A DNA stretch of 64,000 nucleotides from Urechidicola sp. (GCA_028599075.1 JAQRMW010000119.1:16385-80384); one strand, 5' to 3'; positions 1 to 9,990 are shown, counted from the first letter of the stretch. The notes: generated from the sequence alone by a model not told the origin. A program made the numbers and translations.

Positions 1-136
1 TAGTAGATTTTCCGCTACCGTTGGGTCCAAGAATTCCGTAAACATTTCCTTTTTTTATTTCGAACGATAAATTATTGACGGCATGTACTTTGCCGAATTT
101 TTTATCGAGATTTTTAAGTGATAAGATAGTTTCCAA
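1..136 (-). CDS. ABC transporter ATP-binding protein, N-terminal part (runs off the window)
   Basis: Minus-strand translation (TTG start at 136) ...[42 protein letters not shown] contains a Walker A motif. Confidence 0.85.
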   Translation of the reverse strand, partial: METILSLKNLDKKFGKVHAVNNLSFEIKKGNVYGILGPNGSGKST

Positions 137-307
137 TTATAAAGTTGAATTTGGTTGTTAACAAGTTAAACGACTAAGATACAATTTTGTTACAAGAAAA
201 TAATGAGATAAAGAAGAAAGATAAAAGATGTAAGACAAATACTAACTTTGTTATTCTCGTTCGTACTTAAATTGGATTTTAGTTTTTAAATGATAAAAAT
301 TTATTTT

Positions 308-525
308 TTAGAATGATATAGGTAATCCAATTAAATACTTATACCCGACAGCAGTTACTATTGCTATTCCAAAACTTAAAAGTGTTCCAATTAATATATA
401 TTCTGTTAGATTTCGGTCTTTGGCATTCGATAAATCACCAAATCTAAATACAGATTTTGCGGCTAACAGAAAACCTATTCCTTCCCAATAATCTAAAATT
501 ATAAAAGAAAAAATAAACAGTCGTT
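308..525 (-). pseudogene. DUF3307 family membrane protein, C-terminal fragment cut off by prophage insertion
   Basis: Translation RLFIFSFIILDYWEGIGFLLAAKSVFRFGDLSNAKDRNLTEYILIGTLLSFGIAIV is the typical DUF3307 C-terminus; the missing N-terminus lies at 38157..38656 on the same strand. Confidence 0.85.
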
Positions 526-552
526 TATAATCGGCGAAACCAAAAGTACACT
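526..552 (+). repeat. Prophage terminal inverted repeat (mod-side end)
   Basis: TATAATCGGCGAAACCAAAAGTACACT aligns without gaps to the reverse complement of 38130..38156 (TATAGGGGGTAATACTAAAAGTACACT); last 11 nt identical. Confidence 0.8.
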
Positions 553-555
553 TTT

Positions 556-1020
556 TTAGACTAATGCGGGACAACTATATGTTTCTTTTTTAATGCCATT
601 TAAACACTGTTTAATCATCTCTTTAGTGATGTGTGCAATCATAAGTGGCGGCACACTCATCCCACATACATATCTCACATTATAATCAAGAAAATCATAA
701 TCAATAGGAAAGCTACTCATGCGCCGATATTCAAGGTCATTAACTGCACGCTTCTCTTCATAGTACACCCATATCCCACCACTTGTTAATGCTCCTGGCA
801 CTATGTTATCATATAATATTTGAGTACTAAAGAATGCATTAAATGTGTTCTTATTGCGATATTTTGCATCTGCAAATTTTAGGTTCTGATCACCGCGCTC
901 TACATAAGGCAATCGAGTTTCTATCGATGGCCATAACTTCTGATGTGTAGTTGAGCCCTTATCTGCTATCGAACCAAAATATATAGGTGCGGCATCAAAA
1001 TCTAATACTAGTTTTGGCAT
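556..1020 (-). pseudogene. C-terminal remnant of a C5-cytosine DNA methyltransferase
   Basis: ...EYRRMSSFPIDYDFLDYNVRYVCGMSVPPLMIAHITKEMI resembles m5C-MTase motifs IX-X (R..SFP...GN.VPP); catalytic motifs absent. Confidence 0.6.
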
Positions 1021-1507
1021 GTTCTATATTCACATTCTGGATCCTAATCGAATACTCTTCAGTAAACGAGTTTCTTTTTCTTGTAATTTTTGACGATGTT
1101 GCTCCCTTTTTCCTATCATACCCAAACGACCCATCTAGCATAGAGCTGAACGACTGTGCTGCTAAATTCCAAACTGCCCAAGCTCTTTGTATTCTACTAA
1201 ACAAATGAGGGTTGTTATAGATTACTGTAGCATCATTATGTAATGACCGGGAGTGTAGTGATATTCTGATCATCTTCTCCAGGTCCACAAATTCATTTTG
1301 TACTATCTCATAAAAATTAATGAGTTCTCTATTGGTATCATTAATCACTTCTACATCACTTCTTTGCTTTGCCCAAAAAATTGCACCGCCACCAACAAAA
1401 GGCTCTGCATACAAAGTATGTTTAGGAAACAAGGGCAAAATAGTGGTAATTAAATTTTGTTTACCTCCGTAATAACTAATAGGTGTTTTTAAATTTTCTG
1501 TACTCAA
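995..1507 (-). pseudogene. D12-class N6-adenine DNA methyltransferase, N-terminal part only
   Basis: PISYYGGKQNLITTILPLFPKHTLYAEPFVGGGAIFWAKQ = Dam-type SAM-binding motif; ORF ends before the DPPY motif. Confidence 0.75.
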
Positions 1508-1526
1508 TTTTTATTATTTTTGTGGC

Positions 1527-1630
1527 GTTCGCCAAAACACAAACACCGATTAACTCAAAAGACTCTTGTCCTCTGTAGTGCTTAATCGGTGCTTTTATTT
1601 TTAGTTTTGGCGAACTGAAGACAGAGGACA
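1527..1630 (-). other. Candidate structured RNA/DNA element with crossing stems
   Basis: Three perfect complementary pairs: 1527-1538/1604-1615 (12 bp), 1544-1553/1582-1591 (10 bp), 1567-1576/1621-1630 (10 bp; crosses the first two). Confidence 0.7.
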
Positions 1631-1660
1631 TTTTTACACCGCTCCTCTAGCGGTTACGTA

Positions 1661-2524
1661 TCATCCTATAAACATCATATAAGCTGTTGTAAAATAAGGG
1701 GGTCTATTCTCATGCGCCTCACTAGATCCTTTATTAGCAGTAACAATATTTACACTCTGATCTGGCGACATTGATGTTTCGGTAACATCAACAGCTCCTG
1801 TGTTGTTACTATTTGAAAACGTATTGTCATCACCAGACGCACCAACTTTAGAATATACAGTTGCAGGCATTGAATGTTTATGTCCTGGTACCACAACATT
1901 ACCATCATGATTATGCTGTGGCATTTGAGCTTCAGTAATAGCAATCTCTTTTGCGCCACCCTGTTTTCCAATAGCATCATAATCTACATCTGCAGGGTCA
2001 TAACCTACCATAAAGGCTCCTGTCATATCTGGTGTACCATTTGTACCATCGCACAATTGAAATCCTGAAGGGATATTAGCAATAACCCCAACATAAGGTA
2101 GTATTACATTGCTCAAATACTTGCTTAAAAAATTGTGGAAAGCAGGTTTTAAATCTGTAAATGGAAACTCTAAAACAGAGTTGGCTAATCCAGCACCACA
2201 AATTGCTTTTCTAGTAACGTACCCATCCTTTAAGTCTAAGTTTCCATCAACATTTAAGTCCTCATTATATGGTATTTGCTCAATGGTTTCAATTATCGAA
2301 ACTGTGGCATGTGCAGCAGACTCATCAAAAGGTAAAACTTCGCCCTGATAAACAATGAAACCTGCACTAATAGTTCCTGCAGTATCTTCTACACCATTTA
2401 ATATATAGGTTGTACCTCCAAATGATGTAAGTGCTTTTATTGCTGATTCATGAGCTGAATGCAAAAACTGAATTGATTTCGTAGTTAAAGGAAATCCTCC
2501 TGATTGTAATATTATGTGATCCAT
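1661..2524 (-). CDS. Tail fibre protein with phage collar-type domain
   Basis: VGVIANIPSGFQLCDGTNGTPDMTGAFMVGY...QMPQHNHDGNV...HENRPPYFTTAYMMFIG matches the tail-collar pattern. Confidence 0.75.
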   Translation of the reverse strand: MDHIILQSGGFPLTTKSIQFLHSAHESAIKALTSFGGTTYILNGVEDTAGTISAGFIVYQGEVLPFDESAAHATVSIIETIEQIPYNEDLNVDGNLDLKDGYVTRKAICGAGLANSVLEFPFTDLKPAFHNFLSKYLSNVILPYVGVIANIPSGFQLCDGTNGTPDMTGAFMVGYDPADVDYDAIGKQGGAKEIAITEAQMPQHNHDGNVVVPGHKHSMPATVYSKVGASGDDNTFSNSNNTGAVDVTETSMSPDQSVNIVTANKGSSEAHENRPPYFTTAYMMFIG

Positions 2525-3027
2525 TCTATTCTGTAGGTTTTAGATGCTAGTTTGTAATAATTTAATAGTGATTTCATTCGGCTTATATACGCATTTAAAG
2601 CAACCGTATTCGATGGCTTTAATTCAATGGGCACACAAACAATAAAATCGGTATCGTTATTAGTTAAATCTTCAGGACTATACAGCCAAACTGGTTTGTT
2701 GTCCGCTTCTGGGTACAACCAAACTGGTTTATCTTCTAGTGGTGTATAGATATAAACAGGAGCAAGAAACAATCCGTTTTTTATAACAATACGTCTAAGT
2801 GTATTGTCGAAGGAGTCATTTAAAGCGCCTTGTAAATAACATACTTGAGAGGTGTGCCTAACTTTATATTCAATATTAATTCGGAATAATGTAAACGATT
2901 GCCATGATTCTTTTAGTGGTTGTAGCAGTACTTGTAACCACGCTACCATTTTAGTAGTTCTAAGTGCTATTGGTAAAAGCCAAATAGATAAACGCCTCCA
3001 ATTAATATTGTAAATATTAGAGTTCAC
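2512..3027 (-). CDS. Phage tail-associated protein, unknown
   Basis: ORF in tail operon, overlapping neighbours. Confidence 0.5.
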   Translation of the reverse strand: MNSNIYNINWRRLSIWLLPIALRTTKMVAWLQVLLQPLKESWQSFTLFRINIEYKVRHTSQVCYLQGALNDSFDNTLRRIVIKNGLFLAPVYIYTPLEDKPVWLYPEADNKPVWLYSPEDLTNNDTDFIVCVPIELKPSNTVALNAYISRMKSLLNYYKLASKTYRIEWIT

Positions 3028-3895
3028 GTGCTTTAAAGTTTAAAGTTAAATCCACATCTTCTATAATCATATACCCTGCATCAGCAATGTAGTACTCATC
3101 AAAAGTTGTAAAGGCCAATGCACCGTATTTTGCTTGAGACAATTTTGATACTGGTTCCTCAACACCCTCAACTAATTGCAAGTGGTCTATTAATTTTGTG
3201 ATGCTCAGCTCTCCGTTAAATTTTAGGTTGTATAAAAATTCACGTATTGCATCTTGTATAGGCTCGTTACTTGTACCATCGATACGAACTCCTTGCTCAG
3301 TTAGAACTAATGGATTGTAATGGATATCCAATTCTAGTTTTAAGTTATCAGGTGCGCTAGATCTAGGTAGTATTAAAGTTCCTGCATCACCTACTTTAAA
3401 CATGTAATTATCAAAAGCTGTGAGCTCTCCTACGGTTAATGGTTCTAAAACCGAATCAGTTTTTTTTGCCACTTTTACATGTAAGGTTCCACGTCCATTT
3501 GCTATGATTCTAACAACAGCAGCATGTGATATAATTTTACTGTTTGCTATCTCTTCAGCTGTCAATCCTTCATCAGAATATAGATCAGTATCTTCGATTA
3601 AGTTCTGGCCATACCTAAAGGCTAATGCCTTATCTTCATACCACTCAAAGTTGTGAATTCTCTTAGCAGCAATCAATGCTTCCATGTCACTTTTAAAAGT
3701 GTCCTGGAGTATTTCAAAACTCCAAATTGCAAACGCAACAATATACACCCACAACCTCCAAAGTGATACTTTAGAATCACTCGTTACATCGCCAACAACT
3801 TCATCAGATGTCAACACATCCAAAGCATTTAATTCTGATGCCTCTGCTTTTTTAAGTAGTATCGATTGTTGTATTTCGTTGAGTTTGCGTGCCAT
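3017..3895 (-). CDS. Baseplate J-like protein
   Basis: Position in operon and content (SLWRLWVYIVAFAIWSFE...LVLTEQGVRIDGTSNEPIQDAIREFLYNLKFNGELSITKLIDHLQLVEGV). Confidence 0.5.
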   Translation of the reverse strand: MARKLNEIQQSILLKKAEASELNALDVLTSDEVVGDVTSDSKVSLWRLWVYIVAFAIWSFEILQDTFKSDMEALIAAKRIHNFEWYEDKALAFRYGQNLIEDTDLYSDEGLTAEEIANSKIISHAAVVRIIANGRGTLHVKVAKKTDSVLEPLTVGELTAFDNYMFKVGDAGTLILPRSSAPDNLKLELDIHYNPLVLTEQGVRIDGTSNEPIQDAIREFLYNLKFNGELSITKLIDHLQLVEGVEEPVSKLSQAKYGALAFTTFDEYYIADAGYMIIEDVDLTLNFKAREL

Positions 3896-3896
3896 A

Positions 3897-5513
3897 TTAT
3901 GGGTTGTTATTTGTTAGTGTGATAACACCATTATTTGATTGAACTAAAGGCAATGGGTAAATACTGTTTTTAACCGTAATACTATCAGATGAACGGATGT
4001 ACAATGTGTTTAAAAAAGTAGTGCCGTCGATTGTAAACCCTGTTGCTCCTTTTCCGTTTACCTTAAAAATATCAGCTCCATAGGTAACACCATCATAAGA
4101 GCCTCCACTTATGGTTACATTCTCTAAATCTTTTAATACTGGAAATACATATATCCCTTTATTTGTGATACCATTGGCAATGACTGTATTGTTTGTCCAG
4201 TTTATATTTTTACCTTTTCGCAGTACTATACCATTGACTGTTGCATTTGTGATAGTATTATTGTAGATATCATGATTGTCGCCACCTACAACAATTCCAC
4301 TTTCAAAACCTGTAATTGTATTGTTATAAATCTGATAGTTAAGATTTTCTTCAACTCCAGTTTCTGGTCTAACAAACTCTTTCATATAAATCGCAGTTGC
4401 CAAAGCTGTTAGAGTAGGATCATGCGTAAATGTATTGTCATGGATATATACATCTTGGGCGTTCAGATTACTAATACCTGATGTAAAAGTGTTGCCATAA
4501 ATTTGTAACGAATCGCAGGTGTATAAGTTCAAATCACTAATCCAAGCATTTGTAAAAGTGTTGTTTCTGATAATTACATCTGTAACTATCTGGCTCAGAT
4601 TCATATTTCCTAGTGTATCAAAACTACGAGTTGCTTCTAAATCTATATTGCATCTAGGTAAAACTCCTCGCCAACTTCTTGGCGCTGTATAATCGTAGTC
4701 ACCACCTTCTCCAGCATCGGCAATTATTGAGTTTTCTAAAATCAACTTTTCTACCTCTATAAAAGATAAATTATTTCTCCGAGCTCCTCTGAACTCAACA
4801 TTCTTAATAAGGATATTTTTTGAATAAGATTCACCTTCAACTTCTGAACCATCAGGATTACGATTTCTAGTTGAATGCACTCCAAAACTATCACCTGTCA
4901 TATCATCTACAAAAACACCATCTATTTCAGAATTAGTAACTCCAACAAAATAAATACCTGTGCCAAATTCATGTGTGTCTTGTTCAGTACCTGTAGCATA
5001 TGTATGTTCATATTTATCTCCAATTAGATTACCTCCAGATATCTTTACATTGTCAGCTGCTCTAGCTGATAAAATAGCATACGAAATCCTATTATTAGGC
5101 TGTACTCTGAAAGTAATTGAATCGTGCATTTTAAAATGCGTATTGCTAGGTATCTGTATTGCTTCTCTATGAGTATAGTTTCCAAAATGCCACGCTTTCA
5201 CATTTACAAATGCATCTAACTTACCTGTAAAGGAAATAGTATCTGCTCCTAAACTTTTAGCCAGTGAAATTTTAGCATTCATTATAGAGCGATTGTCGTA
5301 AGCAATTGTATCTGTTACAATACCTTGTGTAATACCACTATTCGCTACATCTATATAATAAATGCCATTTATAATAGTATCACCAACTTGAATGACAGGA
5401 GCAACATATTCTGGTCTATGCTTTTTTAATCGCTGAATGATTCGCCTTCTGCTTTGCGAGTTTGCTTCAACAAAAAATAGCGTTATTATAGATATGATTA
5501 TTAACTTTTTCAT
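3897..5513 (-). CDS. Right-handed parallel beta-helix protein with N-terminal signal peptide
   Basis: MKKLIIISIITLFFVEANSQ signal; repeated N-x-I-x-N-N-T-F/I-T-type coils. Confidence 0.75.
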   Translation of the reverse strand: MKKLIIISIITLFFVEANSQSRRRIIQRLKKHRPEYVAPVIQVGDTIINGIYYIDVANSGITQGIVTDTIAYDNRSIMNAKISLAKSLGADTISFTGKLDAFVNVKAWHFGNYTHREAIQIPSNTHFKMHDSITFRVQPNNRISYAILSARAADNVKISGGNLIGDKYEHTYATGTEQDTHEFGTGIYFVGVTNSEIDGVFVDDMTGDSFGVHSTRNRNPDGSEVEGESYSKNILIKNVEFRGARRNNLSFIEVEKLILENSIIADAGEGGDYDYTAPRSWRGVLPRCNIDLEATRSFDTLGNMNLSQIVTDVIIRNNTFTNAWISDLNLYTCDSLQIYGNTFTSGISNLNAQDVYIHDNTFTHDPTLTALATAIYMKEFVRPETGVEENLNYQIYNNTITGFESGIVVGGDNHDIYNNTITNATVNGIVLRKGKNINWTNNTVIANGITNKGIYVFPVLKDLENVTISGGSYDGVTYGADIFKVNGKGATGFTIDGTTFLNTLYIRSSDSITVKNSIYPLPLVQSNNGVITLTNNNP

Positions 5514-7378
5514 TATGGTAGTGTATAGTAAAGTTTCAATCTATAAACCATATACCTAGTTGCCGTGAGTGTTCCAACAGGCTTAAATGCGTATGTAAGG
5601 GTTCTGTTCCCTGTCATCGTATAGTCAGCTAAATCAATGGTTGTAAACAAGCCATTAGAACCTACTGTCGTAGGGCTATTTAATGATACAGGAGATACAA
5701 TTACGGTTTCTACCAATCCATTTGTTTCTGCTGTATAATCAGTTCCAATTGCTGACATTGTAAAATCCATATCAGTAATTTCAGCACTAACAGAAATTAA
5801 CATTATTTCAAGTCTATCTAAAATTGCACCAGTTGGTAATTGTGTTAATCCAATATCTGCATCGTTATAAACTGGAGCGGCCGCAGTACCTTTTGAAGTT
5901 GCAAGGTTGTTATTAGTTAAACCATAAGTTCCTAAACCTGTCCAATCATTTGTTGTAAGGCAATACACCCTATTTTGATGTTCCGCTATATATGTTTGAG
6001 TAGTTGAAGTTGCACCTGTACCATCTGTACGATCAAAGTAATATTGAACACCATCTGTATCATTGTCATAATAAACATACATATCATATTCTGCATTTGC
6101 CACAAAGGCTGAACCTGTTAAAGGATTTGCACCTGCAATTGTTGGAAAATCAACCAAACCAGTTGTACTGATAGGTGCTTTTGCATTACCACCCTCTACT
6201 GAGCCTATTTTAATTGTGTAGGCTATAGCTGTGCTTCTTGCACCGTTATTGTGCAAATTTCCTGCAGTATTAGATAAGTCTATTTCCGTACCGGTTTTTG
6301 TTGTAAATGGCAAATCTTGTTTATTGTCTAAGTCTACTGACAAAGCATAGCCAGACAAATTACTTTCCAAAACGACAGTTCCGCTTTCATTTGGAAAACT
6401 AATTGTGGTATCGGCACCATTGTTTAATGATGTCAGTTGAGAATATCCGACTGTTCCTTCTATTCTAATTTGACCACTTGTTGATATACTTGTGGATGAA
6501 AATATTCCATTATCAACCAGCAATCCTGCATCTGCCTTAATATCAACGGCATAAGCATCTGAACCTATTACAATATTCCCTGTCGATGCATCAATAAATT
6601 GTTTATCCCCACCAACATCAGAAAGATGAAGTCTTGTACCTAAAATATTTAAGGGTTCATTAATTCTAAATCCCCTAGTTAAAATATTATCATCGTATGT
6701 AATTGTACCTGCTCCTCCACCAAAATTAATTTGAGATGTTAAAGACCCATTTAAACCCATATCTAAAACACCTGTCATTGTACCTCCAGATAAAGGCAAG
6801 TAATTTGTTGCTAAAGCAAAATCACTTAATGATTTATTTCCCCCTCCATCTAGCAGTACATTTAAGTTTGTACCCGTTGGTGTTTTAAAACTATCCGCAA
6901 TGAATGAATTTGCATAAACATCATTTAATAGGCCTGTTTCCCCCTCTACAAAATAGTGATTTACTGAAGAGCCATAAATGTTTCCACCACCACCATTAAA
7001 ACCATAGCTATTATTATCGTCAAATAGAAAAAAAGAAAATTCATCATTGAAAAAATCTAAATGTATTTTGTGGTTAGCACTCACACCCAAAGTTCCATTA
7101 GAAATATTAAGATTTCCAGTAAATGTGTCGGTTGTGTTTAAAAGATAACCACTCAAATCAACACCACCAGAACTAATGGGTGCCCATGATACTCCATTCC
7201 AATACTCAAATTGCACATTAGAAATATTGTAAATAAGCCGTGCATCTGTTGTAGCAGGTAAAGCATCTCTTTGTACAGTTGTTAGCGTAATAAAATCTAC
7301 GGCTTTTACTTTGGCAGCCTGTCCAAATGAAAGGCTTGTAAAAAACCCAATTACTAAAATTAAAATTATTTTTTTCAT
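5513..7378 (-). CDS. Tail fibre-like protein with N-terminal signal peptide
   Basis: MKKIILILVIGFFTSLSFGQ signal; low-complexity Gly/Asn/Thr repeats; located in the fibre cluster. Confidence 0.6.
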   Translation of the reverse strand: MKKIILILVIGFFTSLSFGQAAKVKAVDFITLTTVQRDALPATTDARLIYNISNVQFEYWNGVSWAPISSGGVDLSGYLLNTTDTFTGNLNISNGTLGVSANHKIHLDFFNDEFSFFLFDDNNSYGFNGGGGNIYGSSVNHYFVEGETGLLNDVYANSFIADSFKTPTGTNLNVLLDGGGNKSLSDFALATNYLPLSGGTMTGVLDMGLNGSLTSQINFGGGAGTITYDDNILTRGFRINEPLNILGTRLHLSDVGGDKQFIDASTGNIVIGSDAYAVDIKADAGLLVDNGIFSSTSISTSGQIRIEGTVGYSQLTSLNNGADTTISFPNESGTVVLESNLSGYALSVDLDNKQDLPFTTKTGTEIDLSNTAGNLHNNGARSTAIAYTIKIGSVEGGNAKAPISTTGLVDFPTIAGANPLTGSAFVANAEYDMYVYYDNDTDGVQYYFDRTDGTGATSTTQTYIAEHQNRVYCLTTNDWTGLGTYGLTNNNLATSKGTAAAPVYNDADIGLTQLPTGAILDRLEIMLISVSAEITDMDFTMSAIGTDYTAETNGLVETVIVSPVSLNSPTTVGSNGLFTTIDLADYTMTGNRTLTYAFKPVGTLTATRYMVYRLKLYYTLP

Positions 7379-7533
7379 GTTTTCTTAATTGTTAAAATTT
7401 CGTTTTCGTTTTTGTCTTTAATAGTGTACTTTGTTGCAGTTTCCTCTACAGAAACTGAATTTTTCGATCCTTTAAAAAAGGTGTACAGCGCAACTCCTAG
7501 AGCCGACACTGATAGTAAAATTGCTAGTATCAT
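7375..7533 (-). CDS. Small membrane protein (52 aa), not in the ORF track
   Basis: MILAILLSVSALGVALYTFFKGSKNSVSVEETATKYTIKDKNENEILTIKKT; ATGA overlap with the next gene. Confidence 0.6.
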   Translation of the reverse strand: MILAILLSVSALGVALYTFFKGSKNSVSVEETATKYTIKDKNENEILTIKKT

Positions 7534-8183
7534 ATTATTGCATTTTCTAAAATTGGTGTTAAATTAGCAGGAGTTGTATGTGGTAAAGCATTTACTTTAT
7601 ACACAAACAATCCGTTATCTTCTTTGGTAATAATGTTATTTACTTCAATTGCATTGATATCAGTATTACCAGTTGTATCAACCCAATAGCCATCAATGTA
7701 TTTTTTTGCACGTGGCTTATTGGTTAAATCGTCAAAGTCGCCACTAATAGCAACCGCATGTAAATTGGCTAAAATTGCATAGCTGTCTAGCAATGCTTGT
7801 AAACCATTTACTTCAGATATTTGGTGTAATGCAGGATGAACATAATTTACAAGTCCATCGAGCTTGGCTTTAAGAACTGCTGTAAAATCATTTGTACTCA
7901 ATTGCTTTCCTGCCACCTTATCTACTTTAGCATCCAAACTGCTTTGCAAATCAGTAATAAAGCTAATCGGCATATTTGGAGGTAACGAGTAAATTGGTAT
8001 CACTAATTGTGATCCGTCTGACAATGTTAATGTGATGCCAGACCCATCTGTTTGGTTATCTGTAATAATCGTTCCTGCATCGATGTGATGAAATGAGTCG
8101 ATTAAATTCTCGAACTGTGCTTGGGTTGGTTTATCCCCAGTCTCAAACCATGTTTTTAAAATTTCTATTGATGTTGTTGCCAT
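7530..8183 (-). CDS. Tail fibre/baseplate protein
   Basis: MATTSIEILKTWFETGDKPTQAQFENLIDSFHHID... typical Bacteroidota phage fibre N-terminus. Confidence 0.55.
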   Translation of the reverse strand: MATTSIEILKTWFETGDKPTQAQFENLIDSFHHIDAGTIITDNQTDGSGITLTLSDGSQLVIPIYSLPPNMPISFITDLQSSLDAKVDKVAGKQLSTNDFTAVLKAKLDGLVNYVHPALHQISEVNGLQALLDSYAILANLHAVAISGDFDDLTNKPRAKKYIDGYWVDTTGNTDINAIEVNNIITKEDNGLFVYKVNALPHTTPANLTPILENAII

Positions 8184-8485
8184 TATTCTATAATTAAAGT
8201 TTGTTCTATTATCATTGCGCCAATACCCTCAAGAGCTTCATCGGTTGTAATGCCTTCAGGTTCATCGGCTGTTGCAGGTACTATTCCGTTTTTGGCATAG
8301 TAGTTTGCTATTTCTTTTTGCTGAAATTCACTCGCTTCAGGCAATTCAATTTCCTGTCCTGGTGTTAACTGATCTGTTACGCTCAATAAATTTTGGTTTG
8401 CAACCTCAAACACAGCTTGAGCAGTACCAAAGTATTGGATTGCAATGTCAAATAGCGATTTATTATTTTGAGCGATTACGATCAT
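8183..8485 (-). CDS. LysM-like tail protein
   Basis: NNKSLFDIAIQYFGTAQAVFEVANQN...LTPGQEIELP is LysM-like. Confidence 0.6.
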   Translation of the reverse strand: MIVIAQNNKSLFDIAIQYFGTAQAVFEVANQNLLSVTDQLTPGQEIELPEASEFQQKEIANYYAKNGIVPATADEPEGITTDEALEGIGAMIIEQTLIIE

Positions 8486-9012
8486 TCGTTGATATCTAAG
8501 TCTTTTAGTTTATAAAACTTTTTGTTTATTACTTTTATGAGTTTAGAGGCAAATGCGAACCCTAACACATCTAAATTTTCAAGTAAACTCACAAATAGTT
8601 GCCAAATAATTACCAATAAGGACATCCAATACAACCAATGAAATGGATCTAATTCATAACCAAATACTACAGGGAACTGTGTATAACCTCTAAACATGTT
8701 TAGCAAAAATATAATCAGCGTATAGACCAGGATCTTAAATAGCATTCGCCCTAATTTTCGGCTCTCATGTTTTTGTCCTTTACGAGCAGAGGCCTTAACT
8801 CCAGTTATCCACTCAAATATTACAAGCAATACATATGCAAGTAAAAATTGCCATGAAAAACCAAATATGGCTTGTACAATTGAGGTTAAAAATGCGGCAA
8901 CACTTGCCCACTTTAAAAACTTTACTGAAATGATAAACCCAAATGTGCTTATCTTAAAATCTGTAACATCGGCAAAGCCAAATGCCTGAAATAAAAAATT
9001 GATTGTTTTCAT
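8482..9012 (-). CDS. Phage holin family protein
   Basis: Multiple TM segments; KASARKGQKHESRKLGRMLFKILVYTLIIFLLNMF is holin (PF05105-like). Confidence 0.65.
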   Translation of the reverse strand: MKTINFLFQAFGFADVTDFKISTFGFIISVKFLKWASVAAFLTSIVQAIFGFSWQFLLAYVLLVIFEWITGVKASARKGQKHESRKLGRMLFKILVYTLIIFLLNMFRGYTQFPVVFGYELDPFHWLYWMSLLVIIWQLFVSLLENLDVLGFAFASKLIKVINKKFYKLKDLDINE

Positions 9013-9026
9013 TTTTAATTATTAAA

Positions 9027-9308
9027 TTATACTTCTATATTAATTTGTTCATATCCTTTCGATAGGTCAATGTTAGGGCTGTACCCATCGTTTTGCAACT
9101 GCACTTTTAAATTGCGTTTAAATGCACTTTTATTAGCCACTCCTTTTAAATATTTTACAGCAGCAAAACCAACAAGTGGAAACTCTTTAAACTCTCCTGG
9201 ACTCGCAATAAAAATTTGTTCAACATTTTGCTGATCACTTTGGCCAATGGCAAAATCACCATTCTCAATTTTTATATCATTGTCTTCTAATAAAAAATCA
9301 GTTCTCAT
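9027..9308 (-). CDS. Baseplate wedge-like small tail protein
   Basis: FLLEDNDIKIENGDFAIGQSDQQNVEQIFIASPGEFKEFPLVG. Confidence 0.55.
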   Translation of the reverse strand: MRTDFLLEDNDIKIENGDFAIGQSDQQNVEQIFIASPGEFKEFPLVGFAAVKYLKGVANKSAFKRNLKVQLQNDGYSPNIDLSKGYEQINIEV

Positions 9309-9520
9309 ACATTTTGTATTATTCCAGGAGCAGTACCCGATCCAACTTGCACACCTGTTACTTGCGTGGTTCTACCCACCACAAAATCATTAATCGCGCT
9401 CGCCAACTCATCTGCTAAATGTTGTCTAGCATCTACAGTATTAACACTTGGGTCATCACTTTTTGCATCAAGAGCTGCCTTTATTCTGGCCGATAATTGT
9501 GGTTCTGTTATAGCTGCCAT
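9305..9520 (-). CDS. Phage hypothetical protein in baseplate operon
   Basis: ORF overlap and operon position. Confidence 0.5.
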   Translation of the reverse strand: MAAITEPQLSARIKAALDAKSDDPSVNTVDARQHLADELASAINDFVVGRTTQVTGVQVGSGTAPGIIQNV

Positions 9521-9990
9521 TATTTTAAAATTAATTTCATTCGGGTTTGTATTTCTATCAGTTTTACGTGGTCCACATCATTACCATAAATCACCACTAT
9601 TTTATTTATCTCATCAATCAAATCGCTTAATACCACTTTAAGACTCTCACCTTTATTATCAATTTGATGTCCTTTGGTATCACATTCCCAAACCAGATCA
9701 TCAATCTTTAAGCTCACTTTTTCTACTTCACTTACACCTAATAAATAGGCTTCACTCTTGTCATTTTCTATGATACCACACAAAACTGTACTGCCTTCTT
9801 TTGGCACTATCTTAAACTCGTTTTGAACGCTTGTTAAAATGCTCGTAAACCGCACATCTATCAAATCTGGCATCTCATCTCGAGTAACATCTATAGTTGT
9901 ATCTGTAACTTTACTTACGACACCAGATGTAATAATCATCTTTTCATTTTTTTTGATGATTTGCTCTACGGCTTGTTCAAACGCGCTCAT
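9520..9990 (-). CDS. Baseplate spike/gpV-like protein
   Basis: OB-like N-terminus (SGVVSKVTDTTIDVTRDEMPDLIDVRFTSI) and operon position. Confidence 0.5.
   Translation of the reverse strand: MSAFEQAVEQIIKKNEKMIITSGVVSKVTDTTIDVTRDEMPDLIDVRFTSILTSVQNEFKIVPKEGSTVLCGIIENDKSEAYLLGVSEVEKVSLKIDDLVWECDTKGHQIDNKGESLKVVLSDLIDEINKIVVIYGNDVDHVKLIEIQTRMKLILK

Noticed and set aside
1661-7378. Mu-type invertible fibre segment (gin/gix)
   Set aside because: No serine or tyrosine recombinase ORF in the prophage and no duplicated fibre tail; the inverted repeats at 1527..1615 do not bracket a fibre gene
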